Assembly: GCA_050246015.1 (NCBI GenBank)
Contig: JBFWWU010000010.1
Location: 1-64,000 of the forward strand
Reading direction: 5' to 3'
Source of the DNA: JTS-AC122 sp050246015
GTDB lineage: Bacteria; Planctomycetota; Phycisphaerae; Phycisphaerales; UBA1924
DNA: 64,000 nt
This document shows positions 56,153 to 64,000 of this stretch, piece by piece. How positions within the stretch are numbered: the stretch's first letter is position 1; the number at the start of each line of letters is the position of its first letter. The notes below the pieces were generated by a model. The model saw only the letters and a list, made by a program, of their open reading frames with translations, ran no database searches and was not told the DNA's origin. The translations under genes and the position numbers were made by a program.

Positions 56153-56882
56153 AGTGCACCTCCAGGTGGAGCCTTGCCGGCGGTGTGGGAGGATGGCCGC
56201 CCGCTCCGTCGCCGTCCCCGTTGGTCCCCCCGCCCCCTTCCCGGCGCATGACGTCCCACTTCTTCAGCATCGAATCAAGCGAGGGCAACTCTCGTCGCAT
56301 CACCTGAAGCCGCGTTTCATACTCCAGATACGCGGTCAACTCCGTTCCGGACGCGAACTGTTCATTCATTCCCAGCAGAGACCTGAAGATTCCGTCGGAC
56401 TCCGTCTTGTGCCCGGCGACAAAGAGCGCCTGGGCTCCGGTTAGCAGGATCGGCACGCTCCGCGGCGCCACGTCGCGCGCCCGGAAGAAGTACTCGATGG
56501 CATCCTCGATACGCCCCGTTCGCATCGACCGTTCGGCGAGGTTGCCGAGGCTGATTTCCTTTTGCACGTTTGTTACAGCATGCTCAAGGGCGATTTCTTC
56601 ATAGAGCAGAGATTGGTGCAGGTCCTCGGCCGCGCTCGCCGCCAGCGCCCGATGGTGCGGCACGGCCCACTTGGGTTGCGGATGGTTCTCGGCCCCGGAC
56701 GCCTCATAACGATCCAGAAGTTCGGCAAGATGCCCTTTCAGGACCTTGATCGCGGAAGCGTCGCTCTTGGCCACGGCTTCGTGCATCTGGTTGCACGCGT
56801 CCATGATCGCCCCTTCGAGCGGGGACATCTTCGCCGGGTTCGGCGAAGTGATCAGTGTCGTGTGACGGACGGATCCGTTCAT
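56145..56882 (-). CDS. TPR-like helical protein
   Basis: The 245-residue cytoplasmic protein is helical, with TPR-like units in the second half (RTGRIEDAIEYFFRARDVAPRS, then GAQALFVAGHKTESDGIFRSLLG). The N-terminal half (EGAIMDACNQMHEAVAKSDA) is also helical but not clearly repeated. The C-terminus is Gly/Pro-rich. TPR domains hold protein complexes together; here the partner may be the sigma-like protein or the kinase, since the three genes overlap or lie close. A 14-base perfect palindrome lies 42 nt upstream of its start. Confidence 0.65.
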   Translation of the reverse strand: MNGSVRHTTLITSPNPAKMSPLEGAIMDACNQMHEAVAKSDASAIKVLKGHLAELLDRYEASGAENHPQPKWAVPHHRALAASAAEDLHQSLLYEEIALEHAVTNVQKEISLGNLAERSMRTGRIEDAIEYFFRARDVAPRSVPILLTGAQALFVAGHKTESDGIFRSLLGMNEQFASGTELTAYLEYETRLQVMRRELPSLDSMLKKWDVMRREGGGGTNGDGDGAGGHPPTPPARLHLEVHCA

Positions 56883-56923
56883 GGCAGTCTCGTCTTCCGA
56901 TTCCTGAAGAGATCTGACAATCG

Positions 56924-56937
56924 TTAGTACGTACTAA
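56924..56937. promoter_or_regulatory. Perfect palindrome TTAGTACGTACTAA, putative operator
   Basis: A 14-base perfect palindrome, AT-rich against its GC-rich surroundings, 42 nt before the start of the TPR gene (56882). It is placed like an operator overlapping a promoter for the TPR - sigma-like - kinase operon. The regulator is unknown. Confidence 0.45.
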
Positions 56938-57041
56938 GTACCGGGCTGGTTCGGTCGCCTTTCTATCTGTAACCACTCAAACGAACGTGCGGTGACAAGA
57001 ATCGAGAAAACCCGTCGGTATTCGCAAAATGTACGGATAAC

Positions 57042-58058
57042 TTACTCGATACGGGGGTCTACCCAGCGGTACAGCACATCGACCGCGAGATTGAACAGGA
57101 TGAGCATCGTCGAAAAGACCAGGACGACACCGATGATGACAAACAAGTCCTTGTTGAGCACGGCGTTGACAAAGTGCTGCCCAATGCCCGGGACGTTGAA
57201 GACACGCTCGACAACGAACGAGCCGGTCATCGCCAGCGCGCACGCCGGGCCGAGATAACTGAGCACCGGCAGGAAGGCGTTCTTGAGAGCGTGCTTGAGG
57301 ATGACCCGGGATTCCGAGAGTCCCTTGGCGCGGGCGGTGCGGATGTAGTCGGCGCCGAGGACGTCGATCATGCCCATGCGGGTGAGGCGGGCGATGTACG
57401 CGGCGAAGGGGAGGCTGAGCGTGAGCGCCGGGAGGATGGAAGCGCCGCGGGCGAAGCCGCCGGCGCTCCATTCGCCGACGGGGAAGAGGGGCATCCAGAC
57501 GCAGAAGACGATCAGCAGGATGGTGCCGATGACGAACGAGGGCTGGCTGATGCCGACCAGGGAGACGCCGAGCGTCGCGATGTCGGCCAGCGAGTTCGGG
57601 CGGACGGCGCCGATCACGCCGGCGGCGAGGCCGATCCCCAGGGCGATGAGGATCGCGGTCGCGCCGAGGGTGATCGAGACCGGGAGCGAGGCCGCGATGA
57701 TTTCGTTGACGCGCCAGTTCTCCTGCGTCAGTGAGGGGCCAAGGTCAAAGACGCGGTCTTGGGGCGCGACGGTCCCAACGGCATTGGCGGTCACCACGCG
57801 GCGCGACGCGGTCCCGTCGAGGCGCTCGGTGACCCACCGCATGCCACTGGCGTTATAGAGGTACGACACGTAGAAGCGGGGGAAACTATCGAGGTTGTAC
57901 TGCCGGAGCATGGCCTGCTGGATCTCGGGCTTGGGGCGGCGCCCGTCCTTTTCCAGGGGATTCCCGGGGATGGCCCACGCCAGCGCCAGCGTGATCGTGT
58001 AGATGATCAGCACGATCAGCGGGAGTTGCAGCAGGCGTCGGAGGATGAGTTTGGCCAT
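57042..58058 (-). CDS. OppB/DppB-type ABC transporter permease
   Basis: These permeases form the membrane path for peptides or nickel with a second permease (OppC), ATPases and a binding protein. The product has an N-terminal membrane segment (LILRRLLQLPLIVLIIYTITLALAW), the outer domain, and five further segments. The EAA-like loop that meets the ATPase is RTARAKGLSESRVILKHALKNA (given as parts), followed by GPACALAMTGSFVVERVFNVPGIG. The ATG at 58058 starts the first membrane helix directly. Its usual partner OppC, ATPases and binding protein are not next to it. Length (338) is normal. Confidence 0.88.
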   Translation of the reverse strand: MAKLILRRLLQLPLIVLIIYTITLALAWAIPGNPLEKDGRRPKPEIQQAMLRQYNLDSFPRFYVSYLYNASGMRWVTERLDGTASRRVVTANAVGTVAPQDRVFDLGPSLTQENWRVNEIIAASLPVSITLGATAILIALGIGLAAGVIGAVRPNSLADIATLGVSLVGISQPSFVIGTILLIVFCVWMPLFPVGEWSAGGFARGASILPALTLSLPFAAYIARLTRMGMIDVLGADYIRTARAKGLSESRVILKHALKNAFLPVLSYLGPACALAMTGSFVVERVFNVPGIGQHFVNAVLNKDLFVIIGVVLVFSTMLILFNLAVDVLYRWVDPRIE

Positions 58059-58172
58059 GTGGACGCGAAGAGCGTAGCACAGACGCGAGTCGGCCCTCAA
58101 CGCTTCATGCCATCGATCCCGGGTGGGGGCGGCGTGTCCGGGAGTCCGATCACGATGCGGTGTGATATCTCG

Positions 58173-61115
58173 TCAGTCTGAAGCGGTGTCAGACGGAACG
58201 TCCTCGCTTGCATCTTCCTCGACCCGGGCCGCCGCTACCACCGAGTCGTCGTCGTCGAGTTTGGTGACGCGGACGCCCTGTGTGCCGCGGCCCGTGACAC
58301 GGATTTCGCCGACGGGCATGCGGACGAGTTTGCCGTTGCGGGAGATGACGACGACGTCGTCGGAATCGTGCACGGCGAGCGAGGAGACGGCGCGGCCGTT
58401 GCGGTCGCTGGTGTTGATGTCGGCGCGGCCCTTGCCGCCTCGGGATTGAGAGCGGGGCTTGCCGGATTCGGGCTGCACGCGGTATTCGTCGATGTGGGTG
58501 CGCTTGCCGTAGCCGTTCTCGGTGATGGTGAGGAGTTGGAGGTCCTTGCAGGACGGGGCGGTCATGAGGTCGCCGTCGGCGTCGGGGGCCATGGGGATCG
58601 CGACGACGCCGATGACTTCGTCGGCGTCGGCGAGGTCGATTCCGCGGACACCCGCCGCGGGCCGGCCCATGAGTCGCACGTCGTCTTCGCTGAACCGGAT
58701 CGCCTGTCCCAGCGCGGTGGCGAGCAGGATGTCGTCGCTCCCGGTCGTGAGGGTGACGCTGAAGACTTCGTCGCGCGGCTTGAGACCGACGGCCTTGAGC
58801 CCGCCCTTGCTGACGTTGCGGTAGTCCTTGAGCGCGGTTCGCTTCACGATTCCCTGCTTGGAGACAAACGTGAGGTAGTGGCTGCTCTGCTCGAAGTTCT
58901 TGATCGCCAGAAAGGCGCGGACGGACTCCATGCGAGCAGACGACGCGGCGGGGGCGTCGCTGGTGCTGCCGGGCGAACCGGATTCGCCGGCTTCGCCCGC
59001 GGCGCCCGGAGCGTCCTCGCCGGGCTCGGACTCAGACGCCCGGCGTCCTTCATCGAACTTCTTGAGATCGATCAGGTTTACCAGCGGCCGCCCCTTGCTG
59101 GTGCGAGGCAGGTCGGGGAGTTCGTAGACCTTGATCTTGAACACGCGCCCGGTGTCGGTGAAGCACAGGAGGTCGTCGTGCGTGCCGGCGACGAACATGT
59201 GCTCGATGAAATCGTCGTCCTTGGTCGTGCCGGCGATGATGCCCTTGCCGCCGCGGCCCTGCTGGCGGTAGTTCGCGAGAGAGCTGCGTTTCGCGTAGCC
59301 ATGGTGGGAGATGGTCACCGCGACTTCATCCTGCTGGATGAGGGCCTCGATGTTGATGTCTCCCTGGGCTTCTTCGATGCGTGTCAGGCGCGGCGCCTGC
59401 CTGGCGGCGATGATCCGGGCGCGCATCTCGTCGCAATCGGAACGGATGATGCCGTCGATGCGCTGGCGACGCGCGAGGATGTCGTTGTAGTCGCGGATCT
59501 TTGCCTGCAGGTCGAGGAGTTCATCCACGAGCCGGGCGACTTCCATGTTGACGAGTTGGATGAGGCGCATGGCGCCGATCGCCTCGGCCTGCACGCGGGT
59601 GAGCGACGCGCCGGTCGCGGCGCCGGCGCGCTTGAGTTCCGCGAGCAGGTCCGCATCGCGGGCGACCATCCCCTCGACGTCGCTCCCGGGCACGATCCGG
59701 TACGAGCGCGCCATAAGTCCCTCGATGGCTTCGTCGCGGGTCTTGCTGCCGCGGATGATCCTGATGACCTCGTCGATCGAGCAGACGGCGTAGACGAGCC
59801 CGACCACGATGTGCTTGCGCTTCATCGCTTCGCGCAGTTTGTGCTCCGTGCGGCGGCGGATCACTTCCGCGCGATGCTCGATGTAATGCTGGATCAGTTC
59901 CTTGATGCTCAGGGTTCGCGGCTGGCGGTTCACCAGCGCGATGTTGTGGATGCTGAAGGTCTGCTGCAGGGGGGTAAACTCGTACAACTGGTTTTCGACG
60001 ACCGCCGCGTCGGCGCCGCGCTTGAGTTCGATCACGATGCGCGACTGCGCCTCACGCCCGGATTCGTTGCGCACGTCGGAGATGTCCTTGATCCGTTCTT
60101 CCTTGACGGCATCGACGATCTTCTCCATGAGCGTGCCCTGCACCAGCCCGTAGGGGATCGTGTCGATGACGATCTGTTCGCGCCCGGCACTCCCCATCGG
60201 CTCGACGTGGACCGTGCCGCGAACGGTGACCTTGCCGCGCCCGGTGGCGTAGGCCTCGACGATGCCCCGGCGGCCGAGGATGATCCCCGCCGTCGGGAAG
60301 TCGGGTCCCTTGATGCCAAGGCGGCGAACAGGCTGTTTCGTGTCGGCGCCGTCCTGCGTCGGCGTCGCCGCGTCGCTTCGTGCCTGGCTGCCTTCGTCGC
60401 TCTGCTTCTGGTCTTCCATCAACTCGGCGAGGGAGATATCCGGCTTCTCCAGGACGCGCACGATCGAATCGAGGACCTCGATCGGGTTGTGCGGCGCGAG
60501 GCTGGTCGCCATGCCGACGGCGATCCCGACGCCCCCGTTCACGAGAAGGTTCGGGAACTTGCCCGGCAGGACGGTGGGCTCCTCGAGTCGGTCGTCGTAG
60601 TTGGGCTGGAAATCGACGGTCGCCTGACCCAGATCGTCGAGCATCTCGACGGCGGCGTGTGTGAGTCTCGCCTCGGTGTAGCGCATGGCGGCGGGGGGGT
60701 CGCCGTCGATCGAACCGAAGTTTCCCTGCGGATCAACGAGCGGCACGCGCATGCGCCACTTCTGGGCCATGCCGACGAGCGTGGGATAGATGACGGATTC
60801 GCCGTGGGGGTGGTAGTTGCCGGATGTGTCGCCGCAGATCTTGGCGCACTTGAGTTGCTTGCGCCCCGGGTAGAGTCGCAGGTCGTTCATCGCGACGAGG
60901 ATGCGGCGCTGGGACGGCTTGAGCCCGTCGCGGACGTCGGGGAGCGCCCGGTCCATGATCGTGCTCATCGCGTAGGTCAGGTAGGAATCCTGAAGTTCGC
61001 GCTCGATCTGGAGGTTGATGATGGTGCCGCCGTCGCTGGGCGTCGGCTCGAGCGGAGCGCCGGAAGGGGAGGGGGGCGTGGGGGGAAGAGGGGGGGGCGG
61101 GGGTGTATCGGGCAT
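58173..61115 (-). CDS. gyrA: DNA gyrase subunit A
   Basis: GyrA cuts and rejoins DNA and, with GyrB, adds negative supercoils. The catalytic Tyr146 is in AAMRYTEARL. The quinolone region has GNYHPHGESVIYP: Ser107 matches Escherichia coli Ser83, and Pro111 stands where Asp87 is. The C-terminal domain has blade repeats (VFKIKVYELPDL, IVKRTALKDYRNV, AIRFSEDDVRLMGR, LVRMPVGEIRVTGR) and a GyrA-box-like QSRGGKGR, which separates gyrase from topoisomerase IV. A proline-rich N-terminal tail of about 28 residues and two charged or Gly/Ser-rich inserts raise the length to 980. gyrB is not in the window. It is divergent from the cyanophycinase-like gene. Confidence 0.92.
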   Translation of the reverse strand: MPDTPPPPPLPPTPPSPSGAPLEPTPSDGGTIINLQIERELQDSYLTYAMSTIMDRALPDVRDGLKPSQRRILVAMNDLRLYPGRKQLKCAKICGDTSGNYHPHGESVIYPTLVGMAQKWRMRVPLVDPQGNFGSIDGDPPAAMRYTEARLTHAAVEMLDDLGQATVDFQPNYDDRLEEPTVLPGKFPNLLVNGGVGIAVGMATSLAPHNPIEVLDSIVRVLEKPDISLAELMEDQKQSDEGSQARSDAATPTQDGADTKQPVRRLGIKGPDFPTAGIILGRRGIVEAYATGRGKVTVRGTVHVEPMGSAGREQIVIDTIPYGLVQGTLMEKIVDAVKEERIKDISDVRNESGREAQSRIVIELKRGADAAVVENQLYEFTPLQQTFSIHNIALVNRQPRTLSIKELIQHYIEHRAEVIRRRTEHKLREAMKRKHIVVGLVYAVCSIDEVIRIIRGSKTRDEAIEGLMARSYRIVPGSDVEGMVARDADLLAELKRAGAATGASLTRVQAEAIGAMRLIQLVNMEVARLVDELLDLQAKIRDYNDILARRQRIDGIIRSDCDEMRARIIAARQAPRLTRIEEAQGDINIEALIQQDEVAVTISHHGYAKRSSLANYRQQGRGGKGIIAGTTKDDDFIEHMFVAGTHDDLLCFTDTGRVFKIKVYELPDLPRTSKGRPLVNLIDLKKFDEGRRASESEPGEDAPGAAGEAGESGSPGSTSDAPAASSARMESVRAFLAIKNFEQSSHYLTFVSKQGIVKRTALKDYRNVSKGGLKAVGLKPRDEVFSVTLTTGSDDILLATALGQAIRFSEDDVRLMGRPAAGVRGIDLADADEVIGVVAIPMAPDADGDLMTAPSCKDLQLLTITENGYGKRTHIDEYRVQPESGKPRSQSRGGKGRADINTSDRNGRAVSSLAVHDSDDVVVISRNGKLVRMPVGEIRVTGRGTQGVRVTKLDDDDSVVAAARVEEDASEDVPSDTASD

Positions 61116-61307
61116 GATCGGAAAAGTCCGCTTTTTGCGTCAAAACCGCGAGTAATTGCCAGTTGGGAAGTATATGCGATGCGACCGGATTCGGCGACGA
61201 TTTCGGAGCAATTCTCGTAGCGTCCGGGGCGCTGATTCCAATCTCGGAGCCGGCGATTTCGGGGCCGGGATGCCGACGGGCGGTCGCCGGTTTTCACGGT
61301 TCGTGCG

Positions 61308-61313
61308 TACTCT
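61308..61313 (+). promoter_or_regulatory. Putative -10 box of a leaderless transcript (cyanophycinase-like gene)
   Basis: TACTCT, 7 nt before the ATG at 61321, without a Shine-Dalgarno. The same hexamer and spacer length are found before rnhA. Confidence 0.45.
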
Positions 61314-61320
61314 CCCGGCG

Positions 61321-62673
61321 ATGCTGCGAACACAACGGGCACTGCTGGTAGTCGCGCTGGCCATGCTTGGCGGCTGTCGGGCTCAGCCCGGGATGCACGG
61401 CTCGCTCGTCATCGCCGGGGGCGCTACCTCGCCGAACAATGCGGATATCTACGGCGCGTTCATGGCTCCGCTTGCAGGGCGGCCGGACGCCGTCATCGGT
61501 GTGCTCCCGACCGCGAGCGGCGTGCCGAAGGAGAGCGCGTCGTCCTCGGCGCAGACGCTGCGGCGCTACGCGGGTGAGCATGACGTGCGGATCATCGACC
61601 TCACGACCGCGAACGCGATCGACGCGTCGAACCCGGATGTGGTCAAACAGATCGACGCGTGCGACGCGATCTGGTTCACGGGCGGCGATCAGAGCAGGAT
61701 CGTCGAGACGTTCCGGCCGCGCATCGCCGCCGCGGCTGGCGACGCGGCGATCGACGAGTCCGACTCCGCGTCGCCCCCGGGGGCCGCGCCGGGCGATGAA
61801 GGGCGGGTCGTTTTTCCGCGTCCGCTGCCGAGCGGGACGGCGGGGCGGGCCGACACGATCGCGTACCGGGCGCTGCGATCGATCCTCGAGCGAGGGGGTG
61901 TGATCGGGGGCACGTCGGCCGGTGCGGCGATGATGTCCGATCCGATGATCCTCGGGGGGCGCAGCGACGACGCGCTGCTGGGAACCACGCGTGAGAACTC
62001 GGGCGAGAGCCGGTTCGCCGTGGGCGAGGGGATGGGGTTCTTTCCGTTCGGGCTGACGGATCAGCACTTTCTCAGGCGGGGTCGGCTCGGGCGACTGGTG
62101 GCGGCGCTGGAGATCGCCGGGGTGGCGCGCGGGTACGGCGTGGAAGAGAACGCCGCGATCGCGGTGGATCTTGAGTCGGGTGTCATCAGGGTGATCGGGC
62201 AGAACGCCCAAGACGCGGCAGATGGGAGCGTGCGACGACGAGGGGCGGCGGTGCTGGTTGACATCAGCGGCGTCACTCGTGACGGGGTCGCTCGGCGAGG
62301 GGTGCGGGTGTCGCTGCTGCAAGCGGGGGACGCGGTGGACGGCCGAACGGGTCGAGTCGCGCCGCTGCCGCGGAAGATGGTGGTGACGATTCGGAAGGGG
62401 CCGAGGGAGGATGCGCGGTACGTCATGCCGCGTGACGAGCGAGACGCGTGGTCGGCCGGGGCGGTGCCGGCGGCGCTGCACCGGCTCGCCGAGCATCCTG
62501 ACACGCCGGTGGTGCTTCGGTCGGCGCGATTCGACCTGCGGTTCACGGCGGATCTCGGCACGGCGATTCACTCCGGGGCGGGCGGGGCGGCGGACGATGC
62601 GCCCACGATTGTCGGGGCGCGGCTCGACATCACGCCACGAGACCTTGGAGCAGGCTCCACGAGCACGCAGTGA
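61321..62673 (+). CDS. Cyanophycinase-like lipoprotein (S51 peptidase family)
   Basis: A lipoprotein signal has lipobox LGGCRAQ (Cys at about residue 19). The S51/class-I glutamine amidotransferase-like fold is shown by LVIAGGATSPNNADIY, VLPTASGVPKES, AIWFTGGDQSRIVETF and GGVIGGTSAGAAMMSD, in which the Ser of TSAG is the nucleophile, and by GLTDQHFLRRGRLGRLV, which carries the usual His. Cyanophycinases split the Arg-Asp polymer cyanophycin. Since the protein is anchored outside, it may take other peptides. A 40-residue insert precedes the nucleophile region and the last 150 residues are an extra domain. It is 6 nt from the enoyl-CoA hydratase gene, so likely co-transcribed. Confidence 0.85.
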   Translation: MLRTQRALLVVALAMLGGCRAQPGMHGSLVIAGGATSPNNADIYGAFMAPLAGRPDAVIGVLPTASGVPKESASSSAQTLRRYAGEHDVRIIDLTTANAIDASNPDVVKQIDACDAIWFTGGDQSRIVETFRPRIAAAAGDAAIDESDSASPPGAAPGDEGRVVFPRPLPSGTAGRADTIAYRALRSILERGGVIGGTSAGAAMMSDPMILGGRSDDALLGTTRENSGESRFAVGEGMGFFPFGLTDQHFLRRGRLGRLVAALEIAGVARGYGVEENAAIAVDLESGVIRVIGQNAQDAADGSVRRRGAAVLVDISGVTRDGVARRGVRVSLLQAGDAVDGRTGRVAPLPRKMVVTIRKGPREDARYVMPRDERDAWSAGAVPAALHRLAEHPDTPVVLRSARFDLRFTADLGTAIHSGAGGAADDAPTIVGARLDITPRDLGAGSTSTQ

Positions 62674-62679
62674 GACCTC

Positions 62680-63429
62680 ATGACAGACTTCGCCACGCTT
62701 CGCATCACCGGTTCGCTCGCCCGGCTGTCGCTCAACCGTCCGGACGCGCGCAACGCCCTGTCCATCGATCTGCTGGACGCGCTGCACGGACGGATCGACG
62801 AGTTGACCGCCCGGAAGGACGTCACGGCGATGATCCTGTCGGGGGAAGGGAAGTCATTCTGTGCGGGCATGGATCTCAAGCAGGTGATCAATGAACCCGG
62901 AGCGCCGCACCGGCTTCTGTCGTCCCTCGCGGAGTTCACGCTCAAACTCCGCGCGGCGCCGATGATGACGATCGCGTCGGTGAACGGCGCGGCGATCGGC
63001 GGGGGGTGCGGGCTGGCGTGCGTGTGCGACTTCGCGGTCACGCACGCCGACTCCAGGATGGGGTTTCCCGAAGTTGACCTTGGGGTGTGTCCCGCGGTGG
63101 TGGCGCCGTGGCTGATCAGGCGCATCGGCGCGGGCCGGGCGCGGCGGGTGCTGCTGGCCGGCGGGACGATGTCGGGGCGCGAGGCGCACGCGATCGGCAT
63201 CGCCACGCACCTGGTCGAGTCGCGCGACGAACTTGACGCGGGCGTGGAAGACCTCGCGGGCAGGCTTTCGCAGGGCGGCCCCGAGGCTCTGCGCGCCACC
63301 AAGGCGCTGCTCAACGAACTGGACGGTTCGTCGGATCCGAGCGCGGTCCGGAGCGGGGCCGCGCTCTCCGCGTCCGTCCTCGAGCACGAAGAGACCCGGG
63401 CGACGCTACGCGCCAAACTCGGGCTCTGA
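62680..63429 (+). CDS. Enoyl-CoA hydratase/isomerase family protein
   Basis: The crotonase fold is clear: LNRPDARNALSIDLL, the first oxyanion-hole block KSFCAGMDLKQV, NGAAIGGGCGLACVCDFAV, and GFPEVDLGVCPAVV, where the Glu matches one of the catalytic pair in hydratases. The second Glu of enoyl-CoA hydratases (in the GxxxGGGxE pattern) is replaced here (GGGCGLA), so hydration is uncertain; isomerase or other crotonase chemistry is possible. Length (249) is normal. It follows the cyanophycinase-like gene by 6 nt; no beta-oxidation genes are nearby. Confidence 0.88.
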   Translation: MTDFATLRITGSLARLSLNRPDARNALSIDLLDALHGRIDELTARKDVTAMILSGEGKSFCAGMDLKQVINEPGAPHRLLSSLAEFTLKLRAAPMMTIASVNGAAIGGGCGLACVCDFAVTHADSRMGFPEVDLGVCPAVVAPWLIRRIGAGRARRVLLAGGTMSGREAHAIGIATHLVESRDELDAGVEDLAGRLSQGGPEALRATKALLNELDGSSDPSAVRSGAALSASVLEHEETRATLRAKLGL

Positions 63430-63445
63430 TGTCTTCGGCGGGGCG

Positions 63446-64000
63446 TCAGTCCGCGTCGTCTTCGGCGGCGGGCTGGTTCGCCGGGGGTGAGCCGAGCGGC
63501 GCGCTTCCCGTGCCGGCGCCGCCCAGCGGGGCGCGCACGCCCAGTTCGTGGACCAAGCGCCCGCCGTCGTGCGCCGCCCGGGCCAGCAGGACGCATCCAA
63601 CCAGCTGGGCGGCGAGGTAGGCGGCGCTGATCCCGACGCGCAGCCCGCGATTGGAGTCGCGTTTGAGCAGCACGGGCCCGAGCACGAGCACGACGTATGC
63701 GCCGGCCAGCCCGAGGAAGACGTTGCGCGCCAGTTCCGCGGACTCCTCGTGCGATTCCAGCAGTTGCTCTGAGCCCGGGACCGCCTTGGCGTTCGCCTCG
63801 CTCGCGTCGCCGGTCATGGTCGCCAGCAGGATCGAGCCCGCACCGAGCAGGAGCAGGGCGGCGGTGCACGCGACGATCGGCCGGCGCGACTTGTCAAGGA
63901 ACAGCGACGCCGCCACGAAGAGCGGTACGACCATCAGCAGCGCGATCGGGAAGTGCACGACGATTGGGTGCAGCCCCTCCCACGGCGGGATCGGCGGAAA
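63446..64000 (-). CDS. DUF2231-like membrane protein (N-terminus off the window)
   Basis: The frame is open to the right edge. The first residues visible are GLHPIVVHFPIALLM, the HP-x-VHFPIAL start of DUF2231-type proteins. Four hydrophobic helices follow (about residues 17-34, 42-58, 88-106 and 120-136 of the visible part). The C-terminus is Gly/Pro/Ala-rich and probably cytoplasmic. DUF2231 proteins are small membrane proteins of unknown role, sometimes linked to haem or cytochrome components. A GTG at 63958 could be read as a start but would cut the conserved motif. It converges on the enoyl-CoA hydratase gene. Confidence 0.8.
   Translation of the reverse strand, partial: FPPIPPWEGLHPIVVHFPIALLMVVPLFVAASLFLDKSRRPIVACTAALLLLGAGSILLATMTGDASEANAKAVPGSEQLLESHEESAELARNVFLGLAGAYVVLVLGPVLLKRDSNRGLRVGISAAYLAAQLVGCVLLARAAHDGGRLVHELGVRAPLGGAGTGSAPLGSPPANQPAAEDDAD

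Noticed and set aside
1..64000. CRISPR array, rRNA genes, prophage or insertion sequence
   Set aside because: No regularly spaced repeats, no rRNA sequence, no transposase or phage structural gene was seen on either strand.

Overview
The window is a GC-rich bacterial chromosome segment that most resembles a planctomycete of the Phycisphaerae/Phycisphaerales type. The grounds are: six secreted proteins ending in a paired dockerin-like EF-hand module that closes with a terminal cysteine; one protein with a planctomycete-type LEPR-XLL-like N-terminus; one PEP-CTERM-like tail; many lipoproteins; and several multidomain fusions. No rRNA, insertion sequence, integrase island, phage module or CRISPR array was found. 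One tRNA gene (Ala, UGC) is present. All function calls come from reading motifs by eye; no database search was run.

Layout. 1-11.8 kb: chorismate synthase (cut by the window edge), a fused SnoaL-like/endonuclease-exonuclease-phosphatase lipoprotein, a fucose-isomerase-like protein, a globin-like protein, MutL, a papain-like lipoprotein, translation factor IF-3, a PilZ protein and a DUF6263-like secreted protein. 12-23.6 kb: a BamB-like propeller lipoprotein, methionine aminopeptidase, a DsbD with a doubled N-terminal domain, a HAF-repeat protein, PanC, a PilZ-like protein, and a minus-strand run of TolB-like propeller lipoprotein, small lipoprotein and XerC-type recombinase. 23.9-30 kb: two secreted dockerin-tailed proteins (PPC-like domains; three CHRD domains), a PilB/GspE ATPase and a small lipoprotein. 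30-34.9 kb: a compact non-homologous end-joining operon, ku - BRCT/MerR/TPR protein - ligD, with overlapping genes. 35-41.8 kb: tRNA-Ala, RNase HI, a NeuD-like acyltransferase, a pyroglutamyl-peptidase-like secreted protein, a lipoprotein, squalene-hopene cyclase and RuvX. 41.9-45.2 kb: a secreted vanadium haloperoxidase next to a secreted animal-type heme peroxidase. 45.4-53.5 kb: an NAD-binding epimerase-like protein, a GNAT, the LEPR-XLL propeller protein, an apparently 5'-truncated HAF/dockerin gene, ThyX, a propeller lipoprotein and a thioredoxin-like protein. 53.5-64 kb: an operon of TPR protein, sigma-like membrane protein and histidine kinase, a lone OppB-type permease, GyrA, a cyanophycinase-like lipoprotein, an enoyl-CoA hydratase and a DUF2231-like membrane protein cut by the window edge.

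Most genes are ordinary housekeeping or envelope genes. The less ordinary signals are: (1) an end-joining operon with a BRCT-HTH-TPR protein translationally coupled between ku and ligD; (2) a dispersed structured element in at least three related copies (about 13.4, 38.65 and 38.75 kb) with compensatory base changes; (3) ten genes with a TANNNT-type (once GATAAT) -10 box only 5-8 nt before the start codon and no convincing Shine-Dalgarno, implying leaderless mRNAs; (4) the shared cysteine-clasped dockerin tail; and (5) homologues with changed key residues, namely a globin-like protein with Cys at the proximal-His position and a C15-peptidase-like protein with Ser for the catalytic Cys.
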